Positions 15,360-21,845 of a DNA stretch of 40,058 nucleotides are shown here, piece after piece (positions within the stretch are counted from its first letter, which is position 1; the number at the start of each line of letters is the position of its first letter). The stretch lies in NCBI GenBank assembly GCA_049680625.1, contig JBAUID010000024.1, forward strand, positions 1 to 40,058. The letters are read 5' to 3'. A program made the translations under genes and the position numbers. The notes below the pieces were generated by a model. That model searched no databases. It was not told where the DNA came from and was given only the letters and a program-made list of their open reading frames with translations. This DNA is from JAUIAI01 sp049680625. GTDB lineage: Bacteria > Pseudomonadota > Gammaproteobacteria > Burkholderiales > Burkholderiaceae_E.

Positions 15360-16400
15360 ATGAATGTAATCAACGAAATTATGAGCTCACCAGCCTACCG
15401 GGAAGCGGTCAGTGCCATGCCGATTGGTGCTTGCCTGGTAAGCCCCGACCTGCATTACAGAGAGGTGAATACCGCATGGGCTGACATGCTGGGTTATACC
15501 CGTGATGAGTTGCTACAAATGTCATTTGTTCAGGTCACTTACCCAGCCGACCGGGAGACCGATAGTGAGCTGTCCCGATCGCTTTTTGAGGGAGAAATCT
15601 CAAGCTTTACGATAAGAAAGCGCTGGATTCGTAAAGACGGGTCAATGATGCGTGGCACTATGACTGCGTGGAAAACTAACCATCCCGGCGCCGTGGGTTG
15701 CGGCTTTGCGACGATTGTGCCCGATCACAATCAACTCATTGATAGCTTGCACGCCCAGAAAATTGTCCATGATCTGCGCGAAATTCTGCAGGCCATACAG
15801 CTTGCGGCGGAATCACTGGAAGTCGTACCTGAGAATCGAACTGCTCTGGAAACGATTGCAGATTCGGTGGCGTTGGCGACCTCGGTAGCTCAGCGGGTGG
15901 TTGATGTCGATGCGTCGCCTCCGGCTGAGTGTTCTTCTCATCGCGTGGTAAGAAAGTGTGTGGCTGTCCTGTCGTCGACTCTGTCCGGTAATGTGACATT
16001 GCGCAGCAGTTACTCCGGAGAATCAACGGTGGCAATTGACGAGACCAAACTTAGTGAAGTTGTACTTAACCTGCTGACCAACGCCCGCGATGCCATCCTT
16101 GGGGCGGGCAATATTGAGGTTCGTTGTGTGGAGAAAAACGATTGTGTTTCGATCTGCGTTTGCGACGACGGTATCGGGATGAGCGACGACGAAATCCAGC
16201 AGGCGACCCGTACCTTCTACACGACAAAAAGCGAGTCAGGTACCGGCCTGGGTTTGTCGATCGTTAACGACATTCTTCTTGGTGTTGGTGGTCGCCTGAT
16301 AATTTCAAGTAAAAAGGGGCACGGGACGTCGATTCGTTGCGAAATACCCCTGGTAGGTAACGACAACGACCGAGGGTCCAGCGCCCTGGGCCAGCCGTAA
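15360..16400 (+). CDS. PAS-domain sensor histidine kinase (orphan)
   Basis: A soluble 346-residue sensor kinase. A PAS domain covers about residues 12-125 (PIGACLVSPDLHYREVNTAW, then MLGYTRDELLQM and a PAC-like RKRWIRKDGSMMRGTMTAW). The phosphoacceptor region is KIVHDLREILQAIQ with His137. The ATPase domain has the N-box NLLTNARDA (237-245), G1 DDGIGM (269-274), F-box TRTFYTTK (283-290) and G2 GTGLGLSIV (294-302). No membrane segment is seen, so sensing is cytoplasmic. The frame is open from 15228 inside the dioxygenase gene, but the ATG at 15360 starts just before the PAS domain. No response regulator is adjacent. It lies 50 bases after the dioxygenase and may share its transcript. Confidence 0.88.
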   Translation: MNVINEIMSSPAYREAVSAMPIGACLVSPDLHYREVNTAWADMLGYTRDELLQMSFVQVTYPADRETDSELSRSLFEGEISSFTIRKRWIRKDGSMMRGTMTAWKTNHPGAVGCGFATIVPDHNQLIDSLHAQKIVHDLREILQAIQLAAESLEVVPENRTALETIADSVALATSVAQRVVDVDASPPAECSSHRVVRKCVAVLSSTLSGNVTLRSSYSGESTVAIDETKLSEVVLNLLTNARDAILGAGNIEVRCVEKNDCVSICVCDDGIGMSDDEIQQATRTFYTTKSESGTGLGLSIVNDILLGVGGRLIISSKKGHGTSIRCEIPLVGNDNDRGSSALGQP

Positions 16401-16420
16401 CCCCGACGTCGCCGGGGTTT
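16399..16420 (+). terminator. Weak terminator-like hairpin
   Basis: AACCCCG (16399-16405) pairs with CGGGGTT (16413-16419) with a 7-base loop, followed by only one further T before GCC. It sits between the convergent kinase and GFA genes. The short T tract makes it doubtful. Confidence 0.35.
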
Positions 16421-16483
16421 GCCTGGGGTGGCATCAACGGCTGTTCATGTTCACAGCTGGCTTGCGCCCGGGTGGGCGCCGTG

Positions 16484-16894
16484 TTATCCGCTAGCTTTGG
16501 TCTCACGGTAGGCCTGTAGTTCGTCCGGTACATGGTGAAAGTGCGGCGCGTCTTTCATATACTGGGCAAATTCGGGCTTGAATACTGACGGGTCGTCAAA
16601 AGTGCCCACCTTAACCACGATGCCGGTTGGAAACTTCGGGCTTTTGGTGGCCAGCGAGGTGCCACAATTGGCGCAGAACAGGCGGGTGCGCGGTGATTCA
16701 ATATCGGTTCTGGTGAAAGTCTTCGGCTCGCCTTGAACAAAGCGAAAGCCGTCATTGGGCAGCACCATGGCTGAGTTCGGAAAACCACCGCTGATGTACT
16801 GGCACTCACGGCAATGGCACTGCATAGCCACCAGCGGTTCACCGTCGAATTCGTATTTGATTTGTCCGCAATAGCATCGGCCAGTAATTTTCAT
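16484..16894 (-). CDS. GFA/CENP-V family zinc-binding protein
   Basis: A 136-residue member of the family named after a glutathione-dependent formaldehyde-activating enzyme; most bacterial members have no proven activity. Zinc-ligand cysteines are in the expected order: C7 and C9 (GRCYCGQIKYEF), C26, C28 and C31 (QCHCRECQ), and C74 and C77 (LFCANCGTSLATK). I chose the ATG at 16894 because GGAG lies six to seven bases upstream and the conserved CYCG motif follows directly. The frame itself opens six codons earlier. No formaldehyde or glutathione genes are nearby, so the original family name should not be read as a function here. Confidence 0.9.
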   Translation of the reverse strand: MKITGRCYCGQIKYEFDGEPLVAMQCHCRECQYISGGFPNSAMVLPNDGFRFVQGEPKTFTRTDIESPRTRLFCANCGTSLATKSPKFPTGIVVKVGTFDDPSVFKPEFAQYMKDAPHFHHVPDELQAYRETKASG

Positions 16895-17098
16895 GATTTT
16901 CTCCAGTGTCAACGACTAATTTAAAGGCCAACAGCAACGCCTGTCGCTGAGCCTGACCTTAGCTATAGTCGCACGAAGAATCGACAGTTGACTACCCGAG
17001 TGCGAAGACGCTACTTTGGGGCGTTGCGGGTACTCAATAGTGGTTCGTCATGTGCTTGGCGACTGCTTGCTACGGTATACACCAGGGGAAATTTAATC

Positions 17099-17878
17099 AT
17101 GGCTTACGCAAACAACAATGGCGTGCAAATTTACTACGAGTGCCATGGCCAGGGTAGGCCGCTAATGTTGCATCACGGCCGTTTGAACAGCGCCAGGGTT
17201 TGGCATCGCGCCACGTATATTGAGGCGCTGCAGCCAGGCCGCCAGCTCATCGCCCTGGATGCCCGTGGCCATGGCCGCAGCGACAAACCGCACGACCCGG
17301 CGCAATACACAGCCAAAGTCATGGCGTCCGACATGATTGCGGTGCTGGATGACCTCGGTATCGAGAAAGCCGACTTGTTTGGATACTCCATGGGGGGGCG
17401 CATTGGGTTTATGGGCCTTGCTTACTTTGCGGAACGCTTTTCGTCATTGATTGCCGGTGGTGCTGCGCCCTACGGGCCGACGGTCAGCCGCGAGCGCGAG
17501 CTTGCGCTGGCTGCATCCCTGCAAAACGGCATGGCGGGATACTTGTTGGAAATGGAAGCGATGCTGGCGCGCAAAACGCCCGAACCTGACCGCAGCGAAC
17601 GCCTGGCGATGGACGCGACTGCCGTGCATGCGATGACGTCGCAAGGTGCTGACTGGCCGGTTGTTGTTAACGAAGTCATGGCCGCCAACCGGCCAATCCA
17701 ATTGTTCGGAGGAACCGCCGATCCACTGTGGCCAATTATCCAGAAAGGTCATCGTGAATTACCGGGCAGTCGATTGCACGCCCTGGAAGGTTTAGGGCAT
17801 AGCGAAGCGCTGTTGAAATCGGGTGGTGTCGTGCCGATTGTTGACGAGTTTTTAGATTGGGTCGTGGCCGCCGGGTGA
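17099..17878 (+). CDS. Alpha/beta-fold hydrolase
   Basis: A 259-residue alpha/beta hydrolase. The nucleophile elbow GYSMGG has Ser97, the acid is Asp208 (GGTADPLWP) and the general base is His234 (EGLGHSEALL). LDARGHGRSDKP (53-64) is the classic segment before the lid region. The substrate is not predictable: esterases, lactonases and haloperoxidase-like enzymes share this architecture. The frame is open from 16988, but the ATG at 17099 with GGGGAA upstream matches the family N-terminus. It is divergent from the GFA gene. Confidence 0.9.
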   Translation: MAYANNNGVQIYYECHGQGRPLMLHHGRLNSARVWHRATYIEALQPGRQLIALDARGHGRSDKPHDPAQYTAKVMASDMIAVLDDLGIEKADLFGYSMGGRIGFMGLAYFAERFSSLIAGGAAPYGPTVSRERELALAASLQNGMAGYLLEMEAMLARKTPEPDRSERLAMDATAVHAMTSQGADWPVVVNEVMAANRPIQLFGGTADPLWPIIQKGHRELPGSRLHALEGLGHSEALLKSGGVVPIVDEFLDWVVAAG

Positions 17879-17903
17879 TCGGTGAGTCAGGCGCTAGCCA
17901 AAT

Positions 17904-18101
17904 GTGAGCATTATCGCCAAGGGCAAGGGCCGTATTGCCGCCCCAGTAGTATCGATGGAGACATTCGGCATCCGGGGGCTAGTTACCAAATTCGCAGTAC
18001 CGACCGCCGTTGGTATTTTGTTGGTCGTTGCTGGTCCATTGCCGACTAATTCAGCGCACAATCAGCTGAAGACTAACGCACAAGTGACAAAACTGCCCTA
18101 A
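17904..18101 (+). CDS. Possible small hypothetical protein
   Basis: A 65-codon frame whose stop overlaps the start of the methyltransferase gene (TAATG). A hydrophobic stretch, FAVPTAVGILLVVAGPLP, could be a membrane segment. There is no recognised family and no clear ribosome-binding site. The only support is the stop-start overlap; it may be leader sequence rather than a gene. Confidence 0.25.
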   Translation: MSIIAKGKGRIAAPVVSMETFGIRGLVTKFAVPTAVGILLVVAGPLPTNSAHNQLKTNAQVTKLP

Positions 18102-18907
18102 TGACCAACGCCTATCCAATTGATACGACGCTAGACGAAATCGCCCGGCTGCGCATACAGTCCGATCTGTATCGCAGCGATGCGCATCAGATGTTGTCAA
18201 TGATTGGCGTGCAGCCGGGTTGGCGCTGCCTGGATATGTGTAGCGGTATTGGTGGCATTACCGATGTCTTAAATCACCATGTGGGCGCAACCGGGGAGGT
18301 TATCGGCTTCGAACTGGATCACGAAAAAGTGGCTGTTGCGCAGCAGTGGGTGACGATCAATGGCTATCGGCAAGTGAGCTTTTTATGTGGTGATGGTTTC
18401 GACAGCGGATTAGTGCCCGCCAGTTTTGATCTGGTCCACCTGCGTTTTGCGCTGGGCATTATCCCGGGCGGGGTAAAAATGCTGGATCACGCCCTTAGTT
18501 TGGTCAAACCCGGCGGCGTAATATTCCTTGAAGAGGCAGATGCCGGCAGCCTGGCGTGTTATCCGGAACATCCGGCCTGGGGCCGCGCCGTGAGTTTAAT
18601 TCTCGAGTGCTTCGAGAAAATTGGAAGCGACATTGTGCTGGGTCGCAAGCTCAATAGTCTATTGAATGCCGCAGATGTCTCAGTGACCCATCTGCGACCA
18701 TGCCGCTACCTGCTCCGGGCCGGCGAGCCAATGATCAACCATATTCCGCTAACTCTGGACACTTTGCAAAACGCAATTATCAAACTCGGTTTAGCGGATG
18801 CCGATACGATACGCACCACGGTAACCGAGTTGTTAGCCCATTTGCGTGATCCCGATGTTGTTGTCAGTTCGGTAACGATGGTGCAAGCGGTTGGGCGGGT
18901 ACCGTAG
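18101..18907 (+). CDS. SAM-dependent class I methyltransferase
   Basis: A 268-residue protein with a Rossmann methyltransferase fold. Motif I is CLDMCSGIGGITDVL (43-57), where Gly-rich DMCSGIGG replaces the commoner DxGxGxG. The acidic end of strand 2 is GFELDHEKV (69-77). The post-I motif is FLCGDGFDSG, and the strand-4 region is FDLVHLRFALGIIPGG. Strand 5 shows LVKPGGVIFLEEADAGSL. The substrate is unknown; the topology resembles small-molecule methyltransferases of the ubiE/arsM style. It follows the hydrolase on the same strand after 222 bases. The C-terminal third (LRPCRYLLRAGEPMINHIPL onwards) is helical and probably forms the substrate cap. Confidence 0.85.
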   Translation: MTNAYPIDTTLDEIARLRIQSDLYRSDAHQMLSMIGVQPGWRCLDMCSGIGGITDVLNHHVGATGEVIGFELDHEKVAVAQQWVTINGYRQVSFLCGDGFDSGLVPASFDLVHLRFALGIIPGGVKMLDHALSLVKPGGVIFLEEADAGSLACYPEHPAWGRAVSLILECFEKIGSDIVLGRKLNSLLNAADVSVTHLRPCRYLLRAGEPMINHIPLTLDTLQNAIIKLGLADADTIRTTVTELLAHLRDPDVVVSSVTMVQAVGRVP

Positions 18908-18940
18908 TGGGAAAACCTGGCGGTTGTCGGGCACAGCGGG

Positions 18941-19387
18941 TTAATTTGCCCCCGTACTCCCAAACCCTCCGGCCCCGCGCTCACTCAGCTCAAACTCATC
19001 TACTAGCGTAAACTGGGCCTGCATCACCGGTACAATGACTAACTGGGCGATCCGTTCAAACGGCGTCATCTCAAAGGTCTTATCCCCCCGGTTCCAGCAC
19101 GACACCATCAGCTGCCCCTGGTAGTCCGAGTCGATCAAACCGACCAGGTTGCCGAGCACGACACCGTGTTTATGTCCGAGGCCGGAGCGGGGCAGAATGA
19201 CTGCCGCATAACCTGGGTCTGCGACATGAATCGCCAGACCGGTTGGGATTAATTCAGTTTGCCCCGGTGCCAGCTGCAGGCTCGTGTCGATACAGGCGCG
19301 CAAGTCCAGCCCGGCACTGCCAGGGGTGGCGTAAGCCGGTAGCTGGTCGCGCATGCGCTCATCGAGGATCTTCAGTTCTATTTGCAT
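18941..19387 (-). CDS. dut: Deoxyuridine 5'-triphosphate nucleotidohydrolase
   Basis: Hydrolyses dUTP to dUMP, keeping uracil out of DNA and supplying thymidylate synthesis. The 148-residue protein has all five trimeric-dUTPase motifs: AGLDLRA (25-31), PRSGL (67-71), GLIDSDYQG (83-91, with the catalytic Asp), ERIAQLV (111-117) and RGAGGFGSTG at the C-terminus. The strand and position downstream of coaBC repeat the dfp-dut pairing of many gammaproteobacteria, but here an extra membrane-protein gene lies between them. Confidence 0.97.
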   Translation of the reverse strand: MQIELKILDERMRDQLPAYATPGSAGLDLRACIDTSLQLAPGQTELIPTGLAIHVADPGYAAVILPRSGLGHKHGVVLGNLVGLIDSDYQGQLMVSCWNRGDKTFEMTPFERIAQLVIVPVMQAQFTLVDEFELSERGAGGFGSTGAN

Positions 19388-19458
19388 GTTGGTGGCGGTT
19401 GTGTTGGTTGCGACAGCATGGGTGGCGAGAGCATTGGTTACGATTGCCCCGTTTACTG

Positions 19459-19905
19459 CTATGACGTCGCGTTGTTCAAAATGACGCCTGCAATCAGCGC
19501 GCCAATGCCGTGTTCGGGGCCGACGAATGGCAGGGGAATACCGGCAAAACCGGTCGCGAGCAATATCCCGATGCCGCCAAATATCAACAGCTTTGAGACG
19601 CCGCTCAGCAATAAGCGTAATCCGGACTTTGACATCGATGCCAACGCATCCGAAATATCTGGCGGGCCGCCGAGTGGATTGTTATACGTATCACCGGCGT
19701 AGGTCTTTTCCTCAAGGTGTCCGCGGTCACCGAGTTCAAGCGCATTGGCGGCATCACGCGCTTTTGCACGATCACGCAGTTGGGCAGACAGTTCCCGCCC
19801 GGCAGTTTCCGGATCCGACGGTGGCATGCCGACCATGCGCTCAATCAGGACAACAAAGTCACCATTTGGTGGTTCGTGGTAATCCAGGTCCATATGGATG
19901 CCCAT
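19459..19905 (-). CDS. Hypothetical membrane protein between coaBC and dut
   Basis: A 148-residue protein I do not recognise. The N-terminal two thirds are soluble and charged (DLDYHEPPNGDFVVLIERMV, DPETAGRELSAQLRDRAKAR). The C-terminus has two hydrophobic segments, about residues 98-122 (LLLSGVSKLLIFGGIGILLATGF) and 130-146 (GPEHGIGALIAGVIL), so it is probably an inner-membrane protein with a cytoplasmic head. The ATG overlaps the coaBC stop (TAATG), and AGGAG lies five to six bases upstream, so it is very likely translated and coupled to coaBC. No catalytic motif is visible. Confidence 0.75.
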   Translation of the reverse strand: MGIHMDLDYHEPPNGDFVVLIERMVGMPPSDPETAGRELSAQLRDRAKARDAANALELGDRGHLEEKTYAGDTYNNPLGGPPDISDALASMSKSGLRLLLSGVSKLLIFGGIGILLATGFAGIPLPFVGPEHGIGALIAGVILNNATS

Positions 19906-21164
19906 TACTTCTCTCCTGATTTGAGTGGCGTTTTTTTAGTGGCCGGTTTACTGGTGGTTGTAGTCGTCCGAGCGGTGCTGAGTCGCCCCGCAATTTCGGT
20001 GACAAGGTGCCGGGCCAGGGATTCTTTGCTGGCGCGTGGAATTTTCTGGTGCCCACTCTCGTCGATAATCAGTAGTTCATTGTCATCCTGGCCAAAGGTG
20101 TCCGGGCCGATATTGGCAACCAGCATTGGTACACCTTTACGCTTGCGTTTTGCTTGTCCGTTCTTGAGCAAGTCTTCGCTCTCAGCGGCAAAGCCAACGC
20201 AGTAGGGTGGGGATGACAGTTTGGCCACACTCGCCAGAATGTCCGGGTTCTCGGTAAATGCCAGGCTTGGCGTTTTGGTCTTACTGGTTTTCTTGATCTT
20301 CTGATCCGACGGGTTGGCAACAGCCCAGTCGGCCACCGCGGCAACGGCGATAAAAACATCAGTTGGGCTTTGGCAGGCGGCTATCACGGCGTCATACATT
20401 TGCCGGGCGCTGCGCACGTCATGGCGTTCGACACCGACGGGTGTGCTCAGCGCAACCGGGCCAGCTACCAGCCGAACCGTTGCGCCGGCCTGCTGGCAGG
20501 CACGGGCAATTGCAAACCCCATCTTGCCACTGGAGCGGTTGGTGATACCGCGTACCGGATCTATCGCTTCATAAGTCGGGCCGGCGGTTATCAGTACTTG
20601 TTTTCCAACCAGGCTGTTCGGTACAAAGTGGGCACACACGGCTTCTGCGATATCGACTGGTTCGACCATGCGACCCAACCCGGTTTCGCCGCAGGCTTGA
20701 TCGCCGGCAGCGGGCCCGATGAGGGCGACCCCGTCATCGCGCAGGGTTTGTGCATTTCGTTGGGTCGCCGGATTTGTCCACATTTCGACATTCATTGCCG
20801 GTGCAATCGCAATTGGCTTGTTGCGTGCAACGACAAGCGTAGATAACAAGTCGTCACACAATCCGTTGGCCATCTTGGCCATGAAGTCGGCTGATGCCGG
20901 TGCAATCAGTATTAAGTCGGCATCGCGGGACAATTCGATATGGGCCATGTTGTTGTCGATGCGGTTATCCCAGGCATCGGTGAACACGGGGTTACCTGAC
21001 AAAGCCTGAAAGGTGACCGGGCCAACGAAGCGGGTGGCTGATGCCGTCATCACAACCTGAACATCGGCACCGCGCCGTTGCAACTCGCGTAACAGCTCGG
21101 CCGCTTTGTAGGCGGCAACACCACCGGTTACGCCAAGCAGGATGCGTCGCTTGTTCAGTTCCAT
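19905..21164 (-). CDS. coaBC: Phosphopantothenoylcysteine decarboxylase/phosphopantothenate-cysteine ligase
   Basis: Bifunctional enzyme of CoA synthesis (also called dfp). The CoaC half spans residues 1-180: GVTGGVAAYKAAELLR, active-site His75 (NMAHIELSR), PAMN (122-125) and Cys158 in ACGETGLGRM. The CoaB half begins near 189 with VLITAGPTYEAIDPVRGITNRSSGKMG, whose Asn209/210 region matches the acyl-intermediate-binding Asn. It also has VAAVADW and a Lys-rich loop (KKTSKTKTPSL). The 419 residues end with a Thr/Lys/Pro-rich tail (about 395-419) that goes beyond the usual length of about 405. The gene is transcribed towards dut. Confidence 0.97.
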   Translation of the reverse strand: MELNKRRILLGVTGGVAAYKAAELLRELQRRGADVQVVMTASATRFVGPVTFQALSGNPVFTDAWDNRIDNNMAHIELSRDADLILIAPASADFMAKMANGLCDDLLSTLVVARNKPIAIAPAMNVEMWTNPATQRNAQTLRDDGVALIGPAAGDQACGETGLGRMVEPVDIAEAVCAHFVPNSLVGKQVLITAGPTYEAIDPVRGITNRSSGKMGFAIARACQQAGATVRLVAGPVALSTPVGVERHDVRSARQMYDAVIAACQSPTDVFIAVAAVADWAVANPSDQKIKKTSKTKTPSLAFTENPDILASVAKLSSPPYCVGFAAESEDLLKNGQAKRKRKGVPMLVANIGPDTFGQDDNELLIIDESGHQKIPRASKESLARHLVTEIAGRLSTARTTTTTSKPATKKTPLKSGEK

Positions 21165-21251
21165 GTTGTCTTACCCCTTGGTAATGCCGCACAAAATTGA
21201 GGCTGGTCGGGTCCGGTATAGATTATGCGGAGTATGCGTTACAAAATGGCG

Positions 21252-21845
21252 CTACGGCGTTGCGGGGTGCTTACGTGATGCACGCCAGCGCAGTATCTCG
21301 TCAGTTATCAGACAGATGGCGCCCAGGGTGATCGCACTGTCGGCCAGATTGAACGCCGGAAAGTAATACGGGTGCTGAAAAAAGAGTAAAAAATCTACTA
21401 CCTTGCCGTGGATTATCCGGTCGATAACATTGCCAAGGGCGCCGCCCAGAATCATGGCCAGGCCAAAAGAGAACAACTTGAGTTGTCGCGACTCGCGAAT
21501 CAGATAAAAAATGAACCCAGCCGCTGCCAGCCCAAATATAGTGAAGAACCATCGTTGCCAACCCCCGGCACCGGCCAGGAAGCTAAACGCTGCCCCGGTG
21601 TTGTAGTACAGAGTCAGATCGAACAAGCCATCGATTACTGGCAGACGTTCGGTCTCTCTGAAGCGGGCCAGCACGGCAAACTTAGACCACTGGTCAAGCG
21701 CGATCACGATCGCTGCGAGTATCAGCCAGCGCGTAATCGATGGCCGCTCACCTGGGGGTGACTTTTCACCCGGGCCAGGTTCTGCGCGCGGCTCGAGGTT
21801 CGGTGCTGCACGTGTTGATTTGGTCGGGTCGTTCTGCTCAGGCAT
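21252..21845 (-). CDS. lspA: Lipoprotein signal peptidase (signal peptidase II)
   Basis: Inner-membrane aspartyl protease that cleaves prolipoprotein signal peptides. From the ATG at 21845 it has 197 residues. Membrane segments are near residues 38-57, 95-116, 125-141 and 167-185. Catalytic Asp142 lies in GNVIDRIIHG and Asp169 in FNLADSAI; YYNTGAAFSFL (80-90) is the other conserved box. The first 37 residues, rich in Pro, Glu and Arg, are an unusual cytoplasmic extension relative to the roughly 165-residue family norm. The start overlaps the ileS stop by eight bases, as in the standard ileS-lspA pair. A longer frame reaches 21965 but lies within ileS. Confidence 0.96.
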   Translation of the reverse strand: MPEQNDPTKSTRAAPNLEPRAEPGPGEKSPPGERPSITRWLILAAIVIALDQWSKFAVLARFRETERLPVIDGLFDLTLYYNTGAAFSFLAGAGGWQRWFFTIFGLAAAGFIFYLIRESRQLKLFSFGLAMILGGALGNVIDRIIHGKVVDFLLFFQHPYYFPAFNLADSAITLGAICLITDEILRWRASRKHPATP

